A stretch of DNA of 12,606 nucleotides, taken from NCBI GenBank assembly GCA_012800215.1, contig JAAZJT010000036.1:1-12606 (forward strand), written 5' to 3'. The translations under genes and the position numbers were made by a program. The notes under the pieces were generated by a model. The model saw nothing but the letters and a program-made list of their open reading frames with translations, was not told where the DNA came from and did no database searches. Below are positions 6,674-12,606 of the stretch, piece after piece. Every line of letters begins with the position of its first letter. The first letter of the stretch is position 1. This DNA comes from Bacillota bacterium (GTDB lineage: Bacteria; Bacillota; Dethiobacteria; Dethiobacterales; Dethiobacteraceae).

Positions 6674-6693
6674 CTGTTAAAAGTCAGCTTTTT
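6664..6693. terminator. Bidirectional intrinsic terminator between the MBL-fold and PBP genes
   Basis: A perfect 12-bp stem, AAAAAGCTGACT (6664-6675) with AGTCAGCTTTTT (6682-6693), encloses a 6-base loop and gives a U run on either strand. The left arm contains the MBL-fold gene's TGA (6671-6673); the right arm ends one base before the reverse-strand PBP stop codon (6695-6697). It serves two convergent genes whose stops are only 21 bases apart. Confidence 0.93.
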
Positions 6694-6694
6694 A

Positions 6695-8884
6695 TTACCA
6701 CGGCCATAGCCAGCGGCGGCGCTCATCTTCTCTTTCATTTTCATTGTCTTCGTTTTCTTGTTGTCTTTCTTCTTGTTCTTCTCCTCTCGGCTGTTCGTTC
6801 TCATTATTATTATTATCCTGTCCCGGGCGCCAGAACCACCAGCCATCACTCCAGTCCCATTGGGGTTCTTCCGGACAGTACGGACATTCAGGCCAACTGT
6901 CTTGCTGCCGCGGTTCCGTGCCGGCAATAAAAATTTCCCGTAGTGGTTCTAAAGAGCAGCGTGGGTTATGCAGCAGTCCTGTTTCCGGGCAGATTAGTAC
7001 TTCCACCAAGCCTGCCGGACGGGTAAAATCTTTAGCCGGCTTATCTGCCAGTGCTTGCCGCATAAAATTAACCCAAATTTGACCTGCGCGCACAGCACCT
7101 GTTTGTCCCCATCCCAGAGAAAGATTATCATCATTACCAACCCAAACAGCTGTAACCAAATCAGGCGTATAGCCAACCATATACGAATCGCGGTGACCCT
7201 GGGAAGTGCCGCTTTTAGCTGCAGCCGGACGGTTTAGTAATTTTCCTAATGAGGAGGCAGTGCCTCCAGGCTGTAGGACGCTTTTCATCATATCAGTCAG
7301 CAGATATGCTATTTTAGGATCTAAAACTGCTGTGCGCTGTGAAGTGCCATCTTCGTAAAGAACTCTCCCGTCAGCATCAGTAATTTTAGTGATAAAACGG
7401 GGTTCAACCCTAATCCCTTGGTTAGCAAAGGGAGCATAGGCGGTAGCCATCTCCAGGGGAGTAACTTCAGAGGTGCCCAACGGGAGGGAAAGAACAGGTT
7501 CTAATTTACTTTTTATGCCTAAACGCTGTGCCATGTCTACAGTTTTTTGCGGGCCAATTTCATCATTTACTTTCACGGCTATTATATTACTGGAGCGGGC
7601 GATGGCTTCACGCACACGCATTTTGCCATAATATTTTTCACCGTATTCTGTTGGTTCATATGGTTTAGTTTCATGCGGAAGGTTAAAACTTACCGGCGCG
7701 CTTTCACGAATAGTGGCAGCAGTATAACCTCCTTGCTCCAAGGCGGCTGCATAGGTGAAGGGCTTAAAGGAAGAACCGGGAGAGCGTTTATTAACAGCAC
7801 GATTATATTGGCTTTGCTGAAAATTGCGTCCGCCTACCAGCGCCCGTACTGAACCGTCGGCAGGATCTAAGGCCACTAATGCTGCCTGCAGGGGAATTTC
7901 TTCTCCCTGATCATTTTTAATGGTTTCAGGTAAATAGCCGGGGTTGGCAAATATCTTCTCGGCTACTTGCTGCATATTTTTGTCAAGGGTGGTATAAATA
8001 TGCAGTCCCCCCCGATAAATAATTTGGGGATCAGTTGAGTAAGCAGAAATTTTCTCCATAATTTCATGATTAATTAGATAGTCAATGTAGTAAGCGCCAA
8101 ACTGTCTGGCTGTTTGCAGTGAATCAAGACCTTCAAACACCAGTTTTTCTGCTTGTGCTTCATTTTTTTGTGCTTCTGAAATGTAGCCTTCTGCAACCAT
8201 ACGGGTCAGGATTGTTTCCTGGCGTTTAAAGGCGGCAGTGCGGGTTTCATCACTGATGTAGGGGGAGTAATAAGCGGGACCGCGGGTAATGCCGGCTAAT
8301 AAAGAGGCTTCTGCCAGGGATAAATCTTGTACTGATTTATTAAAATAAATACGGGAAGCCGCCTCTACGCCATAAGCGCCATGACCAAAATAAATAGTGT
8401 TTAAATATTTTTCCAGAATTTCATTTTTTGAATATTTGCGTTCTAACTGCAGTGTTAAAAGTGCTTCCTGCAATTTGCGTTTTAAAGTTTTTTCATGGGT
8501 TAAAAATAGATTTTTCGCCAGCTGTTGGGTAATGGTGCTGCCGCCTTCAACGATACGGCCTGCACGCAAATTACGGAAAAGAGCACGTGCCAGGCCCTGC
8601 ACATCAAGGCCAAAATGATCATAGAAACGGTGATCTTCAATGGCAATAAAAGCTTGTGGCAGATAGTCAGGCATCTCCGATAATGGTACATCAAAGCGGT
8701 TTTGTTCAAAACGAGTGGTAATGACTTCACCGCGGTAATCATAAAAAGTGCTGGTCAAAGATATTTCCGGGTCTGACATTTCATCCATACCGGCCACGGT
8801 AGCAGCCAGAATACCCAGCACTGCCACCGCCAGAACCGCTAGTATTAAGGTTACCATAAGAGTAAAACGGCGAATACTATGCAT
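6695..8884 (-). CDS. Class A penicillin-binding protein (bifunctional transglycosylase/transpeptidase, PBP1A family)
   Basis: A 729-residue bifunctional peptidoglycan synthase anchored by one N-terminal membrane segment (about 8-32) with the catalytic domains outside. The GT51 glycosyltransferase shows EDHRFYDHFG (83-92, catalytic Glu83), EGGSTITQQLAKNLFL (113-128), RKLQEALLTLQLERKYSKNEILEKYLN (continuing 136-162) and FGHGAYGVEAAS. The transpeptidase shows SSFK (371-374, acylated Ser371), SSN (431-433) and KSGT (557-560). After the enzyme core come four cysteines (632, 643, 667, 670), a Trp-rich stretch (676-685), an Asn/Glu/Gln/Arg-rich stretch (about 689-723) and the ending RRRWLWPW. The start has AGGTGA 4 bases upstream. 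It is convergent with the MBL-fold gene and divergent from the polyamine operon. Bacillus pbpG, from memory, also lies beside speE-speB, so this may be a conserved neighbourhood. Its exact paralogue name is not assigned. Confidence 0.95.
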   Translation of the reverse strand: MHSIRRFTLMVTLILAVLAVAVLGILAATVAGMDEMSDPEISLTSTFYDYRGEVITTRFEQNRFDVPLSEMPDYLPQAFIAIEDHRFYDHFGLDVQGLARALFRNLRAGRIVEGGSTITQQLAKNLFLTHEKTLKRKLQEALLTLQLERKYSKNEILEKYLNTIYFGHGAYGVEAASRIYFNKSVQDLSLAEASLLAGITRGPAYYSPYISDETRTAAFKRQETILTRMVAEGYISEAQKNEAQAEKLVFEGLDSLQTARQFGAYYIDYLINHEIMEKISAYSTDPQIIYRGGLHIYTTLDKNMQQVAEKIFANPGYLPETIKNDQGEEIPLQAALVALDPADGSVRALVGGRNFQQSQYNRAVNKRSPGSSFKPFTYAAALEQGGYTAATIRESAPVSFNLPHETKPYEPTEYGEKYYGKMRVREAIARSSNIIAVKVNDEIGPQKTVDMAQRLGIKSKLEPVLSLPLGTSEVTPLEMATAYAPFANQGIRVEPRFITKITDADGRVLYEDGTSQRTAVLDPKIAYLLTDMMKSVLQPGGTASSLGKLLNRPAAAKSGTSQGHRDSYMVGYTPDLVTAVWVGNDDNLSLGWGQTGAVRAGQIWVNFMRQALADKPAKDFTRPAGLVEVLICPETGLLHNPRCSLEPLREIFIAGTEPRQQDSWPECPYCPEEPQWDWSDGWWFWRPGQDNNNNENEQPRGEEQEERQQENEDNENEREDERRRWLWPW

Positions 8885-8919
8885 ACCGTCACCTGCTTTG
8901 TCGAAAGATTGATAAATAA

Positions 8920-8928
8920 ATTATAGCA
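8920..8928 (-). promoter_or_regulatory. Extended -10 promoter of the PBP gene
   Basis: On the reverse strand TGC directly precedes a perfect TATAAT (8925-8920). No good -35 hexamer lies at 16-18 bp spacing. Transcription would start near 8913, about 30 bases before the start codon. Confidence 0.55.
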
Positions 8929-8959
8929 TGAAGAAGCTTAAAAGCGTTCAGGAATTTAT

Positions 8960-8987
8960 TTGCATCCCACGGATTATGTGGTATAAT
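8960..8987 (+). promoter_or_regulatory. Sigma-A promoter of the polyamine operon
   Basis: TTGCAT (8960-8965) and a perfect TATAAT (8982-8987) are 16 bp apart, with TGG just before the -10 forming an extended -10. Transcription would start near 8994, giving a leader of about 70 bases. The promoter is back-to-back with that of the PBP gene; the two -10 boxes are about 57 bp apart. Confidence 0.75.
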
Positions 8988-8997
8988 TCTTTCGATA

Positions 8998-9031
8998 TGC
9001 CCAGCTGCCTATGCAAAGGGTGCTTTGGGCA
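8998..9031 (+). promoter_or_regulatory. Possible 5' leader hairpin of the polyamine operon
   Basis: TGCCCA (8998-9003) is complementary to TGGGCA (9026-9031), placing a 6-bp stem almost at the predicted 5' end of the mRNA. A competing small stem, AAAG (9015-9018) with CTTT (9023-9026), overlaps the outer right arm by one base. No known riboswitch class is recognised and there is no terminator-like T run. It may only stabilise the mRNA end. Confidence 0.3.
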
Positions 9032-9051
9032 CACTACAGATATAAGGAAAA

Positions 9052-9057
9052 AGGAGG
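9052..9057 (+). promoter_or_regulatory. Ribosome binding site fixing the TTG start of the arginine decarboxylase
   Basis: AGGAGG lies 9 bases before the TTG at 9067. The other in-frame TTG (9058) abuts the site and cannot be used efficiently; no ATG or GTG start fits the conserved N-terminus. Confidence 0.75.
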
Positions 9058-9066
9058 TTGTCTCTA

Positions 9067-9525
9067 TTGTTACCCACACCAAAGAAATTTAAAATAGTTG
9101 CAGGTGCAGCTGAAGGTAACCATAAATTAACAGCCTTTGACAATGCACTGCTTGAGGCAGGCATTGGTAATGTTAATCTGGTCAGAATTTCCAGTATTCT
9201 CCCTCCGGCAGCCCAGCAGGATCAAGACATGGTTTTGCCTCCGGGATCGCTTGTCCCCACAGCATACGGTGCCATTGTTTGTGATGAGCCGGGTAAAACT
9301 ATTGCAGCTGCAGTGGGCGTAGGTTTTTCTGCCGACGATTTTGGGGTAATCATGGAATATTCAGGCTTCTGCAGTAAAGAGGAGGCAGAACAAAGGATTA
9401 AAGATATGCTGCAGGATGCTTTTGCCCGGCGCGGTATGCCCCTTGTAAAAACAGAAATTCGCTCAGTTGAGCATACTGTCCAATCTATTGGCTGTGCCAT
9501 GGCTGCTGTATCACTCTGGTATTAA
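9067..9525 (+). CDS. pdaD: Pyruvoyl-dependent arginine decarboxylase
   Basis: A 152-residue proenzyme that self-cleaves and then decarboxylates arginine to agmatine, the first step of this operon's polyamine route. Seen: LPTPKKFKIVAGAAEG at the N-terminus, LTAFDNALLEAGIGNVNLVR, the processing site in ISSILPP (Ser42-Ser43, cleavage between them turning Ser43 into the pyruvoyl group), LPPGSLVPTAYGAIVCDEPG, and the C-terminal VEHTVQSIGCAMAAVSLWY. The family pattern and length match the Methanocaldococcus jannaschii enzyme closely as I recall it; the family is archaeal but also occurs in some bacteria. It is unrelated to the PLP-dependent arginine decarboxylases (SpeA) of many bacteria. The start is a TTG, chosen for its AGGAGG site 9 bases upstream and the conserved MLPTPKKF opening. 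speE follows after a 21-base gap. Confidence 0.95.
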   Translation: MLPTPKKFKIVAGAAEGNHKLTAFDNALLEAGIGNVNLVRISSILPPAAQQDQDMVLPPGSLVPTAYGAIVCDEPGKTIAAAVGVGFSADDFGVIMEYSGFCSKEEAEQRIKDMLQDAFARRGMPLVKTEIRSVEHTVQSIGCAMAAVSLWY

Positions 9526-9546
9526 GGTAGAGGAAGGGATTGGCAA

Positions 9547-10371
9547 ATGGAACTTTGGTATACAGAAAAACAAACTCCAAATTTGGGTATTACTTGTCTC
9601 CTGCATGAAACACTATGCCATTTTAAGACCGAATATCAGGATTTAGCTGTTCTTAATACTGTAGAGTTTGGCAAAATGCTGGTTCTCGATGGTATGGTTA
9701 TGACTACAGATAAAGATGAATTTGTTTACCATGAAATGTTAGCACACATTGCTATGCAAGCACATCCCGACCCACGGCATGTCCTGGTGGTGGGTGGCGG
9801 TGACGGTGGCGTTATCCGCGAAGTAGTTAAATACCAATCCCTGGAAAGCGCTACTTTGGTGGAAATTGATGGTGCTGTTATTGAAGTTTCCAAAAAATAT
9901 TTTCCCCAAATCTCCTGCGGCTTAAGTGATCCTCGCGTTAAAATTCTTGTTGCCGATGGCATTGAACATGTAAAACAAGCTGTAGGTCAGTATGATGTGA
10001 TTTTAATCGACTCTACGGAACCGGTAGGCCCGGCTGTAGGACTTTTTAGCGCAGATTTTTACCGTGATGTTTATAGAGCTTTAAAAAAGGACGGCATAAT
10101 GGTGGCGCAAACAGAGTCTCCGTTTTTCAACCGGGATCTGATTGCAGAAGTTAATAAAAATATGAGAAAGATTTTTCCCATAACCAAACTGTACTTAGCC
10201 AGTGTACCCACTTACCCAAGCGGACTCTGGAGTTTCACAGCAGGTTCGAAATGCTATGATCCTTGTAATTGCCACCAAAAAGTTGTGCAGACAAAATACT
10301 ATAATTTTGACCTCCATCAGGCCGCTTTCGTATTGCCAAATTTTGTGCGAGAATTAACGGAGGAAAAGTAA
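9547..10371 (+). CDS. speE: Spermidine synthase (polyamine aminopropyltransferase)
   Basis: A 274-residue cytoplasmic enzyme that transfers the aminopropyl group of decarboxylated S-adenosylmethionine to putrescine, yielding spermidine and methylthioadenosine. Seen: MELWYTEKQTPNLG at the N-terminus, FGKMLVLDGMVMTTDKDEFVYHEM (within 41-64), the nucleotide-binding VVGGGDGGVIREV (81-93), VEIDGAVIEVSKKYFP with Glu107-Asp108, VADGIEH (135-141), the catalytic-loop motif LIDSTEPVGPA (153-163, Asp155), TESPFF and the C-terminal KYYNFDLHQAAFVLP. These are the hallmarks of a bacterial SpeE rather than a spermine or thermospermine synthase, although acceptor choice is not certain from sequence. A purine-rich site (AGAGGAAGG) precedes the ATG. 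The stop codon overlaps the speB start by one base. The donor-producing enzyme SpeD is not in this window and must be elsewhere. Confidence 0.96.
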   Translation: MELWYTEKQTPNLGITCLLHETLCHFKTEYQDLAVLNTVEFGKMLVLDGMVMTTDKDEFVYHEMLAHIAMQAHPDPRHVLVVGGGDGGVIREVVKYQSLESATLVEIDGAVIEVSKKYFPQISCGLSDPRVKILVADGIEHVKQAVGQYDVILIDSTEPVGPAVGLFSADFYRDVYRALKKDGIMVAQTESPFFNRDLIAEVNKNMRKIFPITKLYLASVPTYPSGLWSFTAGSKCYDPCNCHQKVVQTKYYNFDLHQAAFVLPNFVRELTEEK

Positions 10372-11237
10372 TGAGCCGTATCCATGAGTTATGTGAATCC
10401 AGTGGTTCCTTTTTGGCAGCCGGCAGTGACTACGAGGCGAGCCGGCTGGTGCTTTTAGGCGCGCCAATGGATTTTACAGTTTCTTTCCGCCCTGGTGCAC
10501 GGACAGGCCCCCAAGCCATTCGCAGTGCTTCGCCTGGCTTGGAAGAATATAGTTTAGCAGCAGGAAAAGATTTGCGTGAAGCTTCCTTTTATGACGCGGG
10601 GGATATTGCTTTGCCCCTTGGCAATACTGAGCGTTCACTGCAATTAATAGAGACTGCCGTTAATGAGGTGTTTGCTGCCAATAAATTTCCTTTACTAATG
10701 GGTGGGGAGCATTTGGTCTCTCTGGGTGCCCTCCGGGCAGCAGCAAAGCATTATAAAGATTTGGCCGTTGTCCATTTAGATGCTCATGCCGATTTACGTG
10801 CCGATTATCTGGGAGAGGCATATTCCCATGCTGCTGTGATGTATCATGTTCAACAAGAGTTAGGTTTGCCATTGTATCAATATGGCATTCGCTCAGCAAC
10901 GGCAGAAGAGGCAGCCTATGCTAAAGAGCATACCCATTTTTATCCTTTCCATGTACTGGAACCGCTGCGGCAAACTGCAGCGGAGCTGGTAGGCCGCCCC
11001 CTTTATTTGTCTCTGGATATTGACGTAGTAGACCCGGCTTATGCACCGGGAACAGGGACGCCGGAACCCGGCGGTATTACGGCAACAGAGTTGTTGACCG
11101 CCATCGATATACTATCTGATCTGCAGATAGTTGGAATGGACTTAGTAGAAGTGGCACCTGTTTATGATACAGCCGGTATTACAGCAATGCTGGCTGCAAA
11201 AGTGATTCGTGAAATCATTTTATCTTTTGCTGTGTAA
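10371..11237 (+). CDS. speB: Agmatinase (agmatine ureohydrolase)
   Basis: A 288-residue binuclear manganese hydrolase of the arginase/agmatinase family that splits agmatine into putrescine and urea. Metal ligands are visible in order: His114 (GGEHLVSLG), Asp137-His139-Asp141 (HLDAHADLR) and Asp216-Asp218 (LSLDIDVVDPAYAPG). The N-terminal FRPGARTGPQAIR (39-51), the YSHAAVM segment (151-157) and the GTGTPEPGGIT motif (227-237) favour agmatinase over arginase, and the operon context (arginine decarboxylase and speE upstream) supports this. The ATG overlaps the speE stop (TAATG) and has GGAGG 7 bases upstream, so translation is probably coupled. The gene order decarboxylase, synthase, agmatinase differs from the pathway order. 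No terminator is visible after the gene. Confidence 0.95.
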   Translation: MSRIHELCESSGSFLAAGSDYEASRLVLLGAPMDFTVSFRPGARTGPQAIRSASPGLEEYSLAAGKDLREASFYDAGDIALPLGNTERSLQLIETAVNEVFAANKFPLLMGGEHLVSLGALRAAAKHYKDLAVVHLDAHADLRADYLGEAYSHAAVMYHVQQELGLPLYQYGIRSATAEEAAYAKEHTHFYPFHVLEPLRQTAAELVGRPLYLSLDIDVVDPAYAPGTGTPEPGGITATELLTAIDILSDLQIVGMDLVEVAPVYDTAGITAMLAAKVIREIILSFAV

Positions 11238-11285
11238 GGAATTATTGTTTCTTTTGCAGGGATTCTAGTTGAAAAGTAGTATACG

Positions 11286-11291
11286 TATAAT
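11286..11291 (+). promoter_or_regulatory. Weak promoter candidate before pyrG
   Basis: A perfect TATAAT lies 64 bases before pyrG and overlaps a 10-bp palindrome TATACGTATA (11280-11289). The -35 position at 17 bp reads TTCTAG, a poor match, and a better-looking TTGAAA (11269-11274) is only 11 bp away. The 117-base gap has no terminator, so pyrG may partly be read through from the polyamine operon. Confidence 0.3.
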
Positions 11292-11354
11292 GTTGCACAA
11301 CTGGTATTGTATGTGTCTTTTGTGCTGGCAGAGAAGGGGGAATGGATAAAGATA

Positions 11355-12606
11355 ATGGGCACAAAATATATTTTTGTTACAGGGGGCGTAGTGTCATCAC
11401 TGGGAAAGGGAATTACAGCAGCTTCCCTGGGCTTTTTGCTTAAATGCCGGGGCCTTAAAGTAACAATCCAAAAATTCGATCCGTATATCAATTTTGATCC
11501 CGGCACCATGAGCCCTTATCAACATGGTGAAGTGTTTGTGACTGATGACGGAGCGGAATCAGATTTGGATTTGGGCCACTATGAGCGCTTTATTGATATC
11601 AATTTAACTAAAAATTCTAATGTTACAACAGGTAAAATTTATTGGTCAGTTATCAACAAGGAAAGAAAAGGTGAATTTTTAGGCGGAACCGTACAAGTTA
11701 TTCCGCATATCACCAACGAAATTAAAGCGCGTATAATGCGCGTAGCACAGCAGACGGATGTAGATATAGTGATCACGGAAATCGGCGGCACCGTGGGTGA
11801 TATTGAAAGCCTACCCTTTTTAGAAGCCATCAGGCAGTTAAAAAGTGATTTGGGCCGTGAAAATGTGATGTATATTCATGTCACACTTATTCCTTATTTA
11901 AAGATGTCGGGCGAATTAAAAACTAAGCCTACACAGCATTCGGTGAAGGAATTACGTTCCATTGGCATTCAGCCCGATGTGATTGTTTGTCGGACAGAAA
12001 AACCACTTTCGCCGGGGATAAAAGATAAAATCGCATTATTCTGCGATATTGCTCCTGGCGGCGTAATTGAAAATTCCGATGTGGAAACAATTTATGAAGT
12101 GCCGCTTTTATTAAATGCTGAAGGTTTAGATAAAATAGTACTGGAACAGCTAGGTTTGCCACAGGTAGAATACTCTCTTGCAGATTGGCGTGCGCTGGTA
12201 GCACGGATAAAAAATCTGCAGGGAAAGGTTACCATTGCCTTGGTCGGTAAGTATGTTTCCCTCAAAGACGCTTATTTAAGTGTGGCTGAATCTTTGTATC
12301 ACGGCGGTTTTGAAAATAATAGTGAAGTGGAAATTCGCTGGATCCAGGCAGAAGATGTGGAAAAACTAGGGGCAGAAAAGCTGCTGGCTGATGTGGATGG
12401 TGTTTTAGTTCCAGGTGGTTTTGGTGAGCGAGGCATCGAAGGAAAAATCGCTGCTATACGTTATGCCCGGGAAAATAAAATACCTTTTTTGGGTATCTGC
12501 CTGGGTATGCATTGTGCCACTATAGAATTTGCACGTCATATCTGCCGCTGGGAGGATGCTCATTCAACTGAATTTAACCCAGCCACAGAGCATCCGGTTA
12601 TTGATC
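11355..12606 (+). CDS. pyrG: CTP synthase, partial (3' end off window)
   Basis: The first 417 residues of a protein normally about 535 long; it makes CTP from UTP, ATP and glutamine, the last step of pyrimidine nucleotide synthesis. The amidoligase domain opens with KYIFVTGGVVSSLGKG (4-19, P-loop), followed by FDPYINFDPGTMSPYQHGEVFV (within 41-62), EIGGTVGDIESLPF (142-155) and LKTKPTQHSVKELR (188-201). The class I glutaminase domain begins near 292, with VPGGFGERG (352-360) as the oxyanion region and the nucleophile Cys382 in LGICLGMH. His385 stands where most CTP synthases have Gln. The catalytic His and Glu near the C-terminus are off the window. The ATG at 11355 gives the family's standard N-terminus; its binding site is weak (GGA 8 bases upstream, or GGGGG 14 bases upstream). 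An out-of-frame ATG at 11342 is not the start. Confidence 0.96.
   Translation, partial: MGTKYIFVTGGVVSSLGKGITAASLGFLLKCRGLKVTIQKFDPYINFDPGTMSPYQHGEVFVTDDGAESDLDLGHYERFIDINLTKNSNVTTGKIYWSVINKERKGEFLGGTVQVIPHITNEIKARIMRVAQQTDVDIVITEIGGTVGDIESLPFLEAIRQLKSDLGRENVMYIHVTLIPYLKMSGELKTKPTQHSVKELRSIGIQPDVIVCRTEKPLSPGIKDKIALFCDIAPGGVIENSDVETIYEVPLLLNAEGLDKIVLEQLGLPQVEYSLADWRALVARIKNLQGKVTIALVGKYVSLKDAYLSVAESLYHGGFENNSEVEIRWIQAEDVEKLGAEKLLADVDGVLVPGGFGERGIEGKIAAIRYARENKIPFLGICLGMHCATIEFARHICRWEDAHSTEFNPATEHPVID

Noticed and set aside
6744..7082. Forward open frame opposite the PBP tail, with Ser/Cys/Leu-rich translation
   Set aside because: Its composition simply mirrors the purine-rich coding strand of the PBP tail, and there is no convincing start signal.
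8997..9092. A 31-codon frame in the polyamine leader (MPSCLCKGCFGHTT...) overlapping the decarboxylase start, like a regulatory upstream ORF
   Set aside because: It has no ribosome binding site, its ATG lies within a few bases of the predicted transcript start, and most of its second half is just the region around the AGGAGG site read in another frame.
11238..11354. A Bacillus-type attenuator controlling pyrG
   Set aside because: No G-run transcription start followed by a terminator hairpin is visible in the 117-base gap; only a small palindrome and a lone TATAAT are present.

Overview
The window is ordinary chromosomal core DNA from what looks like an anaerobic, low-to-moderate GC Firmicute, most likely in or near the Clostridia. 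The assignment rests on strong AGGAGG-type ribosome binding sites, short intergenic gaps, TATAAT promoters with extended -10 elements, a LytD-like GH73 glucosaminidase, a nifZ-thiI pair like that of Bacillus, and a pyruvoyl-type arginine decarboxylase. The order or genus cannot be fixed from the sequence. I see no mobile element, CRISPR array, rRNA or tRNA gene, integration site or phage gene. No gene-free stretch exceeds 300 bases.

Layout, left to right. (1) Bases 2-415 are the 3' end of a peptidoglycan-hydrolase gene (GH73 glucosaminidase domain), followed by an intrinsic terminator. (2) A forward block follows an extended -10 promoter: a cytoplasmic cyclophilin prolyl isomerase, a NifS/IscS-type cysteine desulfurase, and ThiI. 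The last two overlap by a few bases and together should make 4-thiouridine in tRNA and possibly feed thiamine thiazole synthesis. (3) Past a bidirectional terminator lies a reverse-strand pair, serC (phosphoserine aminotransferase) then a class I aspartate-type aminotransferase, read from a promoter near 5900. (4) A forward metallo-beta-lactamase-fold hydrolase of the glyoxalase II type follows. It ends inside a second bidirectional terminator shared with a convergent reverse-strand class A penicillin-binding protein. (5) Divergent from that PBP gene is a forward polyamine operon: pyruvoyl-dependent arginine decarboxylase, spermidine synthase and agmatinase. (6) The 5' two-thirds or more of pyrG (CTP synthase) runs off the right edge.

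How the genes work together. The polyamine operon encodes arginine to agmatine (decarboxylase), agmatine to putrescine plus urea (agmatinase), and putrescine to spermidine (spermidine synthase). Only the decarboxylated-SAM supplier, SpeD, is missing from the window. SerC and the aspartate-type aminotransferase both use glutamate/2-oxoglutarate and sit in amino-acid biosynthesis. Cysteine desulfurase plus a rhodanese-less ThiI form a direct sulfur-relay pair.

I did not find a convincing new system. The points most worth a second look are a spaced direct repeat (AGCTCAAGC...GTGACA, twice, 44 bp apart) over the serC promoter, the unusual Trp-rich and Asn/Glu-rich tail of the PBP, a Gln-to-His change beside the glutaminase nucleophile of CTP synthase, and the archaeal-type arginine decarboxylase in an operon divergent from a cell-wall synthase.
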